A DNA stretch of 64,000 bases, from assembly GCA_028023455.1 (NCBI GenBank), contig JAQFVV010000180.1, positions 2,294,001-2,358,000 on the forward strand, read 5' to 3'. The stretch's first letter is position 1. The number at the start of each line of letters is the position of its first letter. This DNA comes from Epiperipatus broadwayi. Taxonomy: Eukaryota > Onychophora > Udeonychophora > Euonychophora > Peripatidae. The translations under genes and the position numbers were made by a program. The notes beneath the pieces are model-generated. The model was given only the letters and a program-made list of their open reading frames with translations, did no database searches and was not told the DNA's origin. Of this stretch, positions 50,509 through 61,086 are shown one piece after another.

Positions 50509-51224
50509 TATCAGTAAACTTGCTTAAAAAGAAATAAACAAAAAAAATTTTTTTTACTTAGGGTTAGTAATTACGGTACATGATTAACGAAAACATTTAC
50601 AAAAACATTCGGTTAGTAAAAAGACTATATACAAAAAAGATGTTTACTATCGTTTTCCGAAGAAACAATCACGTTTACACCTCCTCCCCCCAAGAATTCT
50701 ATTTTCTCTATATTTCATTTCTAACAAATGGCACGACAAGCAAATTATATAAATTATTTATTTAAGAAGGTTGCATTGAGATAAATATGTTTTAAGAAAT
50801 AATGGGTTTATATGTGTATATTTGCAGCACAATTATAAATACCACCAACTTATTTATGACTGACTGAAATGCTTACATAGGATTACACTGAAGTAAATTC
50901 CCAAACAGTACTCATCGTAAGGTACCACATTTACGATCATAAACTTGCATGGCTGTGCGCGCCTATATACGTTAAAGCATAATATATATTAACAAAAAAA
51001 AAACATATTAATTGCAACCTTTTGACTTCCTTTTTAACAAAATACAATTTTAAATTATTAATACTTTCTCATGTTTAATATATGTGCTATTTCTTTCTGG
51101 CAGTGCTTTTATAAGATTTAAAGTATACGACTTTATGTAACAGATAAAAATATTTCATTTTGAAAAAAGAAATTTACTCAGGGCCCTGGTGGTTTATCAA
51201 AGATCAGCTCACATTGGGAAGCCA
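50509..51224 (-). other. Non-coding centre of the LARD-like element
   Basis: The 716 bases carry no recognisable retroelement protein; the 61-codon plus frame at 50580-50765 is not one. On the minus strand a purine run CTTGGGGGGAGGAGG lies at 50680-50694, about 170 bases before the 3' LTR. That is further away than a normal polypurine tract, and the bases right next to the LTR are not purine-rich. Confidence 0.6.
51207..51224 (-). promoter_or_regulatory. Primer-binding site of the LARD-like element
   Basis: Read on the minus strand directly after the 5' LTR: TGGCTTCCCAATGTGAGC. TGG pairs with a tRNA CCA end, and the position next to the LTR is right. The 3' LTR is not followed by this sequence, which confirms the orientation. 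The tRNA was not identified. Confidence 0.6.
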
Positions 51225-53360
51225 ATTATAATGATCTGGAGAATAGGAGAATTAATGTATCTACACTACAGGGCGCCACTAGGCATTTGAACCTAGAAAA
51301 TTTATAAAGTAGGCAGATACGCAAGTCAAAAAATTTTTATTTTATTTTATATATTTTGATTCCAGTCATTAGCCCATTGTCACTAGCTGACTGGAATAGC
51401 AGAGATTTATATTTTATAATAAATTCTTATCTAAGAATATATAAAAAAGAATAAAATAAGCCACTGCCAGTAATTATACACACAAACATTTATTTATGCA
51501 CATATATATAAACTTCAGCATTATTATTTTAGTATATTTATTTTAGCATTTAACTACATTTTTAAATTTTATTTTATATTTTAATTTTTATAAGTTCACA
51601 CAGATGGGTTTATAAAAGTTTGTTTTATAATGTTGAGTATAGATCAGTTACATAGATTACACGGTTAAAAACATTTCAAATTAAACATCACCGATCAAAT
51701 ACAAAAACATTGATAATGTCAATTGCAGAGGGAATACAAGAAACCCAATCGCATTCATCATAAGATGCACATTGACATCGATGACTTATATATTCCAATC
51801 GAATATGAAAACCCCAAATATAAGTAACCGATAATGAATCCATGCAATGTCCATACCAACTTAAATTTAATGCATTTTTATTTAGAGTGTCGAGTATGAA
51901 TAGACTCCATAGATTTGCATTTGAAAAATTTTTTTTATCCTTATTTAACCTTAGGCCAAAAGTTCGCAGTCAAACCAATGTCAATCCATCTGATATATCG
52001 ATGCATTCAATGTAACACGAATATGGCAGCACAAAAGGTTAAGAGAAGAAATTGCCTCTCATCAGATAAGAATACTACATCTATCTGACAAGAAGAGCAA
52101 TAAAAAAAAACTCCATAGGAAAGGACTGCGGTCATTTTGCCAACTTACGATCGCATTCCATAAGCAAAAAGGAAGTGTGTGGCATATAAAGCGATTCTGC
52201 CTGTAGCAAATCTCGTACTACATCTACTAATTACACCAATATATCCAATCCATTGACCTAATTCAACTACGAAACGAATAACCTAAGATTACCCTCCCCT
52301 AATAAAACTTTACAAATCTATATAGCTATTCACGCCCAACTTAAGTTTAACATTTATATAATATTAAATTAGTGAAAAACAAAAATCATAAATAAAAACT
52401 TAAAAGAACAAAAAAAAAATGGAAATGATTTTACAAAAGAAATACACCAAATTAAAATTACCTATTAATAAATAAAGTTGGTCAGATAGGATTCTATTGT
52501 GATTATTTAAATATGGAACAAGTTTTAGAATTGAAGTTCTTATTGTTTAGTGTACTGGAGTTTTAGAAATATATTTAAAGCTTAGAGTTTAAAAAGTTCT
52601 TACGATTTTAAAATGTTCCTTTTTATTTGTTGCTTGCCATTTGAACATGAATACCCACGCCATCTTAAAGAGATTGGTATTCTGTTGGTCATTTTATTTA
52701 TTCATCCGGAGGTCTTTTACTTTAGCTGGTCCTCAATGTAGAAAATGATAGATCATTTCTCTTTCTTTCTTAGCAGAACTGAAGGGATTGAAGAGTGTGT
52801 CTTTTTAATCCCTTCTCCTTTAACTCCACACTAGCACATACCACCACTACTGTCATACATCCTTCTCTAATTAATTTTTTATTTCCAAACCTTTCCTTTT
52901 ATATTAATTTTGCAGATTAACTCAACATTATGTCATGATGATGAAGATCCTTTCGTTGAGGTCTGATTCCTAAGGGATTTCTTTTTATTTGCTATTAGTT
53001 TCTATTGTTTTCCTATCTGACCATTGCTTATACATTTAAATGCTCAAGGGCTAGTTCACTTTGACTAATTAAAATAATCATTTCCATTTTTCAATAACAT
53101 TAATTAATTTGTTTTCCAAACTTAAATATATATTTTTATCTCCAAATCTTTTTAAGTTTTTGTTTTTAAATACCTTTTCTATTTTTAATAGAGTTTTATT
53201 TTAATAATTTTTTTCATCTGTGCGATTTTATATATATATATATGAGTTTAGTATAGAATTTTAATTTTTAATACTTAAAAAAAAAGTTTATTTGTGAACT
53301 TTTAATTTTTTCATGTTTTATAATAAAAAAAACAATGTAATGTCGTATGTGCCTGTTACA
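51225..53360 (-). repeat. 5' LTR of the LARD-like element
   Basis: This is the partner of 48360-50508. Its outer edge on the plus strand is cctgttaca followed by (AT)n, and its inner edge is attataatgatctgg next to the primer-binding site. Confidence 0.88.
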
Positions 53361-54949
53361 ATATATATATATATATTGTAATAAAACCTCCCTTCTTTCT
53401 ATTAAGACTGTATATACTTATTTTTATCCATATCGCATGGCACCTATATATATATATCTCTTTGCGAGGCAAACATATTCTGTTTTATTTATCAAATTAA
53501 TATAGCAGTTTTCCAACACATATTTATGGACATCACAAGGATTCCAAGCACCAATCGTAGGTTAAATAAGAATTACATGAGGGAAGAGACTACTCATAAA
53601 CAGCCTTGGACTTTTAATAAAATGTGAAAGGTTTAACCCTCAGCTAGCTCACACTCAGGGTGGGTGATGTTATGGCTTGGAGTAGATATAAATCAAAACA
53701 AGCATTTTTCTCTTTTTTATACAATAAAAAAAAATCCAACAACAAATTTCTACACATGGTTTCATTATCACTAATATTTATTAAGAGTTATGCTAAACAT
53801 CAAGTATTGGTATACAAACATAAAAAATAATAATTTAACTTTAACCCATTAACATAAAAAACTACAGCTCTGACATTTCAATTTATAATATACACACACA
53901 CTTTCAAATACATTTATAATTCACAAATGGTTTAAAAGTTTCAGACAGACAGAAAGAGATCTTCTTTCCAATATTCTTATATTTTCTTCTAAACTTAGTT
54001 GGAGACAATTCATCATGTTTAAATGTTGCCTCAATCACTAATAGCTATAATGGGTTTATGCACTTTAAACAAACAATCTCTTTATAAAATTTCTTATGGT
54101 GTTCTTCTATGTAAATCTATAGAATCGGCAACTGATTTCTTTTCATTTTATTTTATTCATTTTTAAACAATAATTCAATATGCAAAGTTTATATTACATG
54201 CATGTCCTCAGGGAGTTCATGGAATAAATATTTTATAGTTCAGATTAGCACAGGTGAACATATGATCTGTCTTGAAGGTTTTCTTTCTTTATTCTATCTG
54301 GGGTCTCTATTTTTAAAAGTCTTTGCTTTACAGTTATGATCTTGGCAGTTATTTCAAATCCAGAGAGGCTTTTATTGTTGAATATAGAAACTTACAGAGT
54401 GTTGTAAATGGGGTTTGAGCCTGATATGTTAGGCTTTTACCCTGACATTTCCATTTTTTTCACCATTAAAATTTAACAAAATTATCAAATTAACTTTGCT
54501 GCACTAATGATCCTGCTATGTTGATCATCAATTTCTGCAGGGACAAGACAGAGGGCTTTTCTTTTATAGCCCCCTCCATTTGTTCTAGAAGCTTCACTTG
54601 TTTTCCATTTCCTGTCTCTCAGATTTCTGCCTGACCAGATTTTGATCAAGGTGTGAAAGCTTTTAGCACCTTTGGATTTTCTCATTTCAAAATCCATTTC
54701 TTCTAGAAAATTTCTAGGCTTTTAGAATATAACTGAAAGAAAACCTCATTTCCTCTCTCTACAACAATTAAATCCATTCATACATACATCTATAACATGC
54801 ACATACATACTATTTTGACATTACAGTGAACAAAGTGCTTTCCCATTTTCTGAGATATATATACATAATTTGTATAACCACCACTGCATTATATAATAAT
54901 TAATCTATATACATTAACTCTCTATATATAATGACCACCATCACCCATC
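53361..54949. other. Spacer or old LTR body, unresolved
   Basis: No gene seen. This could be the body of the LTR whose start lies at 54986, because cagctagctcacactcagg (about 53641) weakly recalls tagctagctcaaattccagg (about 61512) in the right-hand LTR. I could not trace the match further. The 70-codon minus frame at 54485-54697 has no recognised motif. Confidence 0.35.
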
Positions 54950-54986
54950 ATGCTAGTTGTAACTGGGTGTGAACTTGTTCTGTTAC
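54950..54986 (-). repeat. Extra LTR start of the gypsy family
   Basis: gttgtaactgggtgtgaac...ctgttaca resembles the LTR starts at 55432-55465 and 63686-63719 (tttgtaactggrtttgaa...tgttaca). On the minus strand it is preceded by GAATGGGAGGTAT (54987-54999), like the polypurine tract at 55467. It therefore marks a second internal-end/LTR junction 479 bp from the first. Confidence 0.55.
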
Positions 54987-55014
54987 AATACCTCCCATTC
55001 AAAAGCCTTCAAAT

Positions 55015-55465
55015 ACCTCTCACATTTATTTAAGATCACCTGGAATTTAGAGTTGCCAAGTAAAGGAACAAAAGACACAAAATTGCCTCAAGGTAGATAT
55101 ATCAAAGTTCTTTTGTTACTCTCAGTAAAATACTATGTATGAGACAACTAATGGAAAGTATACATTTGAAATGTAATAATACAAAAAAATTATATATTTG
55201 CATGTAACTGCATTCCCACAATTTATTAACACATATTTTTCTGAATGTATTCTAAAATAAACAACTATAACTATATACATTTTTTAAAATTTTTAATAAA
55301 AATAAAACTTTCGAACTTTATCTCTCTCTTTGACATATATCTATATGATTCTTTATATACATACTCACACATTGAGGCCAATTTATTAGCCTTACGCTTA
55401 TCTAGGCTATTGGGAAATAAAATGTAACTGCTTTGTAACTGGATTTGAATCTGGCTGCTGTTACA
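55015..55465 (-). repeat. Partial 3' LTR of the gypsy element
   Basis: 55180-55465 matches 63417-63719, and 55020-55125 matches 62885-62985. The LTR starts at 55465 (TGTAACAGCAG on the minus strand). About 400 bp present at 63000-63405 is absent here, and the match stops near 55015, so this LTR copy is truncated. The 60-codon frame inside (55245-55427), also seen at 63496-63681, is incidental. Confidence 0.8.
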
Positions 55466-55466
55466 A

Positions 55467-55480
55467 TGCTCTCCTGTTGG
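55467..55480 (-). promoter_or_regulatory. Polypurine tract before the 3' LTR
   Basis: AACAGGAGAGCAT on the minus strand immediately precedes TGTAACA, in the expected place for plus-strand priming. Confidence 0.55.
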
Positions 55481-55720
55481 AAAGTCTTCAAAATGAGGTG
55501 TACTTATTTTGAGGTCTACAATAATAAATCCTTCATAGTACAGCTTTTAAAGTTCTAGCATTGTATGATCTTTTAACCTCCAACACAATGTCAACCCAAA
55601 ATGCATTAGTTTCCTGGTGCCATACAATAGTGAATGGATCCTCATATAAATTACAAAATTTATGGCAGATGAATTTTCCTGGGTCACTAACGTGTGGTGT
55701 TTTCACCATTACCTTCTTCC

Positions 55721-56460
55721 CTATTTGGAATCAGTGCTGTGTACCCACTGACCTTTTATTTTTATTTTCATATGGGTCTGGTAAGCTTGTGCCCTATTGG
55801 CTTCTACATCTATTGGGGACTTTTTCAACCCAGGAAAGGGTGGTTTTATTAATTGAAAGATGTGTTTTGCTAAATTCAGCTGTATTGGTGCAAACCCAGT
55901 CAATTCATTGACTGACCAATTGATATAATTGACAACCTGTGGAACTTGCTTAACCCACCCTTGATGGTTCATTGGAAGATATGTTTTAAATAATCGACCT
56001 AGTTACAACATGATTCTCTTATATGGGTTCAATTGCAGATAATGGATGGATGTCAATACATGCTTAATTCCCTGTCATTGTATCCACCTACACCACACCA
56101 TGATCTGATAATAAAATATTTGGTTCCCCACAGTGGAAAAATGGGTTATTTTCTAGCAATTTTATAGTGTTCTTAGTATTTGCCTGGGGTACCGAGTACA
56201 TGGCTACAAATTTTGAGAATAGATCATAGACCATGATGAGATACTTCTTGTTAAAGGTGGGCAAAGGACTATAGTAATCCAAGGCCAAAATTTCCAGGCC
56301 TTGTTGGAATTATGGAAATCATAGCTGTTATGTAACTCCTATTGCTGGCTTTGCTTTTTGGTATATCTCACATTCACCTACCATGGCCATAATTTTAGTA
56401 TGCACACCAAGCCAATAAAGCCAATCCCAGAGTAAGTGTTCAGTTTTGAGTATGCCATAA
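55721..56460 (-). pseudogene. Gypsy integrase, broken
   Basis: Integrase joins the element's cDNA to the chromosome. Three pieces can be read on the minus strand. At about 56460-56330 a zinc-binding H2C2-like segment reads DHYGILKTEHL...YWLGV...CEIYQKAKP. At 56288-56088 the catalytic core reads MALDYYSPLP...YDLFSKFVAMYSVP and SDHG, so the first two acidic residues of the D,D-35-E triad are visible (LDYY and SDHG). At 55972-55721 a C-terminal piece contains WVKQVPQVVNYINWSVNELT followed by GFAPIQLN, the usual segment after the catalytic Glu (N...tGxsPfxL). Frames change between the pieces. No chromodomain is seen. Confidence 0.8.
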
Positions 56461-57063
56461 TGATCACAGAGTTTGTGTACATGTGTGATAACAATCTCTT
56501 TCATCTGGCATGGTAAAACGGGCTTCTATTTTCTTGACACTCCTTTTGGTCCTCATGAATTTGCTATTGTAATATTGATTGTCTTATTTGCTATTGTCCT
56601 GCCTTGTTTCCCATCCATCCTAAGTCCATTGTTCCCTTTTCCTCTAGCAACTGAATCAATGTTTTTAGTTGTCCATCTTCCCATTGATGGTGTGGTAGTT
56701 TGGCCAAATCTTATTCTACTGCTTCATTTACCTTCAGGTTCAAGCTGGCAATATACAGGTTCTCTCCATTTAAATGGCATGGTTGGGTTCAAGTAGGGTT
56801 ATGACTCAATATGTCAGGCACAATGTTCTCAGACTTGCAATATTTTATAGTGTAGTCATATTCCTGGATATTTAGACTCCAGACATCAGCCAGCTGTTTG
56901 TTAAGTAGCTGTGGTTACAAAAATGCCAAGTTTTTATGGTCAGTAATGACAACCACTTTTGATTGCAACAAGAGTGTACTGAACTTCTGGAATGCCCAGA
57001 CAATTGCAAGGGTTTCCTTTTGATATAGTGTCACTCATGTCCTTTAAGCAATCATCTTATAAA

Positions 57064-57910
57064 GTACAATACTTTCATCTGATTGTCATCCTGCATCTGG
57101 GAAAGTGTGACTCCTAGCCCATACCTGTTGGTCCATTTATATAATGAATGGCTTCTTGAAATCAGGAAATGCCAACATGACTTGTTTCTCAAAGTCTCTC
57201 TTTACATTCTCAAAGGCTTTGTCTTGTTCCAGAGCCCATATCCATGAGACATTTTTTCTTACCAGCTTGACCAAAGGCTCCATTTGTTGTGCAAATCCCT
57301 CATAAAACCTGTTAAAGAAATTGCAGAGGCCCATGAACAATAGAATTTGCTTCCATGATGTAGGTTTAAAGAATTCTCTAATAGCCAAGACATTGTCTGG
57401 ATGGGGTTTAATCCCTTGGGGACCCACCATATGGCCCCAAAATGTAACCCCATTCTTACATAACATGCTTTTTAAAAATAAATCTTGATTTCTTTCTCTA
57501 GGCATTTTTGAAAAGTACCTCTACATTCTTAAAATGTTTTTTGCTGCTTGCTGATGCCACTAATACATTATCTACATATATAGTGACCATTTTTTTACTT
57601 CCTCTGACAGCACTTAGTCCAAGCATCTCAGCAAACTCACACTGCTGTATATTAGGCCAAATGGATACGGTTAAATTGATATGAATAACCATCATATCTA
57701 AAGGCAGTATATTTTTGGTCTTCGGAATGGAGTTGGATCTGCCAGTAACTGGCAGTCAAATCAAAAGTTGGAAAATATTTTCTTTAATTTAAATCTTTCT
57801 AACAGTTTTTGCATAGAAGGGGGAATAGTACAATCTGGGATAGTTATTTGATTAAGTTGTCTCACATCCAAACATAACCTGACTGACCCATCTTTTTTGA
57901 CAATCACCAG
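57064..57910 (-). pseudogene. Gypsy RT/RNase H segment, tandem copy A
   Basis: This is the 3' half of the reverse transcriptase. In 57695-57498, TIYVDNVLVAS is motif C (YxDD, here YVDN, with the second catalytic Asp replaced by Asn). In 57505-57137, VTFWGHMVGPQGIKPHPDNV, then FMGLCNFFNRF, EPLVKLVRK, W.WALEQDKAFENVK and VMLAFPDFKKPF reproduce the thumb and connection leading into RNase H. A frameshift separates motif C from the thumb. The segment is repeated directly at 57911-58759. With YVDN and the frameshift this copy cannot polymerise DNA. Confidence 0.85.
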
Positions 57911-58759
57911 CAGTACAATACTTTCATCTGATTATCATCCTGCATCTGGGATAGTGTGACTCCTAGCTTATACCCACTAGTCCATTTGTACAATGAATGG
58001 CTTCTTGAAATCGGAAATGCCAACATGACTTGTTTCTCAAAGCTTCTTTTTACATTCTCAAAGGCTTTGTCTTGTTCCAGAGCCCATTTCCACAAGGCAT
58101 TTTTTCTTACCAGATTGACCAAAGGCTCCATTTGTTGTGAAATCCCTCATAAAACCTGTTATAAAAATTGCAGAGACCCATGAATGATCAAATTTGCTTC
58201 CATGATGTAGGTTTAGGAATTCTCTAATAGCCAAGACTTTGTCTAGTTGTGGTTTAATCCCTTGGGAACCCACCATATGGCCTCAAAATGTAACATTATC
58301 CTTACATAATATGCTTTTTAAAAATAAATCTTGATTCCTTTCTTTAGGCATTTATTGAAAAGTACCTCTACATTCTTAAAATGTTTTTTGCTGGTTGCCA
58401 ATGCCACTAATACATTATCTACATATATAGTGACCAATTTTTTTTACTTCCTCTGACAACACTTGGTCCAATCACTTTAGCAAACCCACACTACTGTTTA
58501 TTATGACAAATGGATATGATTAAATTGACATGAATAACCATCATATCTAAAGGCGGTATATTTTGGTCTTCAGAATGGTGTTGGATCTGCCAGTAACTGG
58601 CAGTCAAATCAAAAGTTGGAAAATATTTTCTTTCCTTTAAATCTTCCTAACAGTTTTTGCATAGGATGGAAAATAGTACAATCTGGAATAGTTATTTGCT
58701 TAAGTTGTCTTACATCCAAACCCAACCTGACTGACCCATCTTTTTTTGACAATCACCAG
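57911..58759 (-). pseudogene. Gypsy RT/RNase H segment, tandem copy B
   Basis: Direct repeat of 57064-57910, with agtacaatactttcatctgat at the left joint and tgacaatcaccagcag at the right ends of both copies. The same thumb motifs are present (WALEQDKAFENVK, VGSQGIKPQLDK), but with more stops and frame changes. Because the repeat unit is about 850 bp and starts and stops inside the gene, the duplication happened to the DNA after insertion or during reverse transcription. The RT fingers should lie further right (to about 58960), where frames are badly broken. Confidence 0.8.
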
Positions 58760-59376
58760 CAGATTACAATATGGGGAGGAACACTTCAAAATAATTCCCC
58801 ATTCTATCATTTGATTTATTTGTTTCTTCATATTATTCTGGTATTGATGTGGAACTGTATATAACCTAGACTGGAATTGCTGATCCTGGCTTATCCTAAT
58901 TCTTTTCTCAAATTCTTCAATTTACACCCAGTATATCTGAAAAAATGTGGCCATACTCTTTCAATATTTTCTGCAGTGCATGCTCTTCTTTTCCATTGGC
59001 CACATTTGCCTCCTTAACTTTCTCAACTATCACTGTCCCTTGGGTCTTCCTCAACATTCAGGACCCCAATTGATGGTATAGATTTGGCACCAGAAATTTA
59101 ATTGTTTCTCCTTCACAGGTGACTCTTTCCCTTTCATACTCCAGGACACATTTGTATGAGTAGGAAATCAGATTCTAATATAGCCTCATGTAGCAGATTC
59201 TAATATAGCCTCATGTAGAAGATCCTTCATAATAAGAAATACCTGAGTGAAAGTTTTTCCATTTATGTGTAAGTCCACCCATATCTGTGTAGATTCTACC
59301 TTGTCCCTCTTATTATTTGCCATTGTCACCTGTGTAGTCTACAGTAGAAGGGTCTGTATGTCAGGTTGTTTACTAA

Positions 59377-59595
59377 TCAGTTTATGATATAGTGTTTCTG
59401 ACAATAGAAATTTGACCCTGAATCAATAAGGTTTTTTATTTTTATTTGATTGATTTCAGTATGAATCTTTGGGCATTCCTGTTTGGCATAGTAAGGAACT
59501 CTATCTTCCCATGAACATACCAAATTCCCAACATAATTCCTTTCTGTCAGGTGTATCATTCCTTCTTTCTCTGCCATGAAATTTCTATCATTCAA
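59377..59595 (-). pseudogene. Gypsy nucleocapsid end and aspartic protease start
   Basis: A 72-codon frame contains CSWEDRVPYYAKQECP, a degraded zinc knuckle in which the usual CxxC-x4-H-x4-C spacing is disturbed. It is followed by NLIDSGSNFYC, the D-S-G catalytic triplet of retroviral-type aspartic proteases (usual form D-S/T-G-A). The protease would cut the Gag-Pol precursor. Only its first part is readable before the frame breaks near 59380. Confidence 0.65.
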
Positions 59596-60960
59596 TCTTT
59601 CTCATTTGCTCATCTACCTCAATTTCACTTACTATTTTGTTAATGTCTTCAGATGATCTAATACTTTTAATCCCCATTAGACATCTTATTTCTGAATGGA
59701 AAATTTTGACATACCATCTTATTATCTGATTTTCAAATAGCTTATAACTCTCTAATGTCTTCAGTGTGGCCACTTGTCATCTGAAAAATTGTATGTAATT
59801 TTCCTTCCCCTTTTCTGAAAACTTCTGATTAATGATTTGCATTTTGATATACTCTTGTCATCTGAAAAATTGTATGTAATTTTCCTTCCTCCTTTCCCAA
59901 AACTTTTGATTAATGATTTGCATTTTGATATTCTCCTGCTGTTCCTCATTCCAAAAATCTTCTTCAAGGCTGGTTTTTGCATTTTGATATTCTCCTGCTG
60001 TTCCTCATTCCAAAATTCTTCTTCAAGGCAGTTTCATACTCCTGGTATGTTTGGGGTTGGTGTAACTAGGACTCCCACCACATTTTGGCATATACTTGAA
60101 GGTGGATCTGTACTAAGATTATTTTGAATTTCTCTGATATCCCATATCTTAAAATATTTTTGTAAACTATTTATATGCTCTCTTAGACTCTCTTAATTCC
60201 CAACATAATTCCTTTCTGTCAGGTGTATCATTCCTTCTTCCTCTACCACAAATTTTCTATCTTTAATCTCCCTCATTTGCTGATCTATCTCAATTTCACT
60301 TAATATTTTGTTAATTTCTTCAAATGACCTAATACTTTTAATTCCCACTCGGCATATTATTTCTAAATGGCAAATTTGTTATACCATCTTACTATCTAAT
60401 TTTCAGATAGCTTATAGCTCTCTAATGTCTTCAGGGTGGCCCCTTGTCATCTGAAAAATTGTATGTAATTTTACTTTCCCTTTTCCAAAAACTTCTGATT
60501 AATGATTTGCATTTTGATATTCTCCTGCTGTTCCTCATTCCAAAACATCTTTTTCAAGGCAGTTTCATACTCCTGGTAGGTTTGGGGTTGGTGTAACATA
60601 AACTCCCACCACATTTTGGCATATCATTGAAGGTGGATCTGCACTAAGATTATTTTGAATTCCTCTGGTATCCCATATCTCCTAAAATATTTTTGTAAAC
60701 TATTTATATGCTGTATTGGACTCTCTTATTTCTGTCCTCTAAATACCTTCATTTCCATGTCCTCTATCTCCTGTAATTTTGTTATATCATATCTTTTTCC
60801 TATCTTTCCTGCTTTATCTTTGAGATAACTAACTTTTCTGAGTGAATTGATGACACAATTTATCTATTATTATTTTTCTATAAAATGTGCTAGGCTCACC
60901 CCCTTAGCTCACAAAGTACTATGCTGATTGTCATTTTCCTTATTGTTAAACCTCTAATTC
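59588..60960 (-). pseudogene. Gypsy gag with nested tandem duplications
   Basis: Gag would form the particle shell. Minus-strand frames give short Gag-like stretches (KKMFWNEEQQENIKMQIINQ; IKSIRSFEEINKILSEIEID) without a catalytic motif, so the assignment rests mainly on position between the primer site and the protease. The sequence is duplicated at three scales: about 670 bp (59523-60195 against 60196-60735), about 85 bp (59773-59857 against 59858-59942) and about 60 bp (59918-59977 against 59978-60037). It is non-functional. Confidence 0.65.
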
Positions 60961-61068
60961 TACCTAGTGCTTTTTTCTTCCCCATAGTATTTACAAAAGA
61001 AAATAATTAACAACAACAGCAACAACACACAAGAAAAACTTATCAACCTGCCATTCTCTACTTTCATA

Positions 61069-61086
61069 GCCCCATGTTGGGCATCA
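61069..61086 (-). promoter_or_regulatory. Primer-binding site, tRNA-Lys type
   Basis: The minus strand reads TGATGCCCAACATGGGGC, which differs at three transition-type positions from TGGCGCCCAACGTGGGGC, the familiar complement of tRNA-Lys used by many gypsy elements and retroviruses. It fixes the inner end of the right-hand LTR at about 61087. Confidence 0.75.

Larger units (their letters stand above)
48360..53360 (-). mobile_element. Non-autonomous LTR retrotransposon (LARD-like)
   Basis: Two direct repeats of about 2.14 kb flank a 716-bp centre. On the minus strand the LTR begins TGTAACGGACACATACGAC (ending at 50508) or TGTAACAGGCACATACGAC (ending at 53360). The 5' LTR is therefore 53360-51225 and the 3' LTR 50508-48360. 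A primer-binding-like site follows the 5' LTR. The centre has no gag or pol, so the element depends on another element's proteins. It sits in an (AT)n tract on both sides, and its target duplication cannot be told apart from that tract. LTRs this long around such a small centre are unusual. Confidence 0.85.
55466..61086 (-). mobile_element. Interior of a Ty3/gypsy retrotransposon
   Basis: Read on the minus strand, from right to left: primer-binding site (61086-61069), gag (about 60960-59588), zinc knuckle and protease (59595-59377), RT and RNase H in two tandem pieces (58900-57064), integrase (about 56460-55721), polypurine tract (55480-55467), LTR. The order protease-RT-RNase H-integrase identifies Ty3/gypsy rather than copia. 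Stops and frameshifts occur throughout. Tandem duplications in gag and pol make it longer than its ancestor, so it cannot be active. Confidence 0.85.

Noticed and set aside
55245-55427. Frame MYSKINNYNYIHFLKF seen again at 63496, apparently a conserved gene
   Set aside because: Both lie in the two LTR copies of the same gypsy element and read against its sense, so the repetition reflects LTR identity and not protein conservation.
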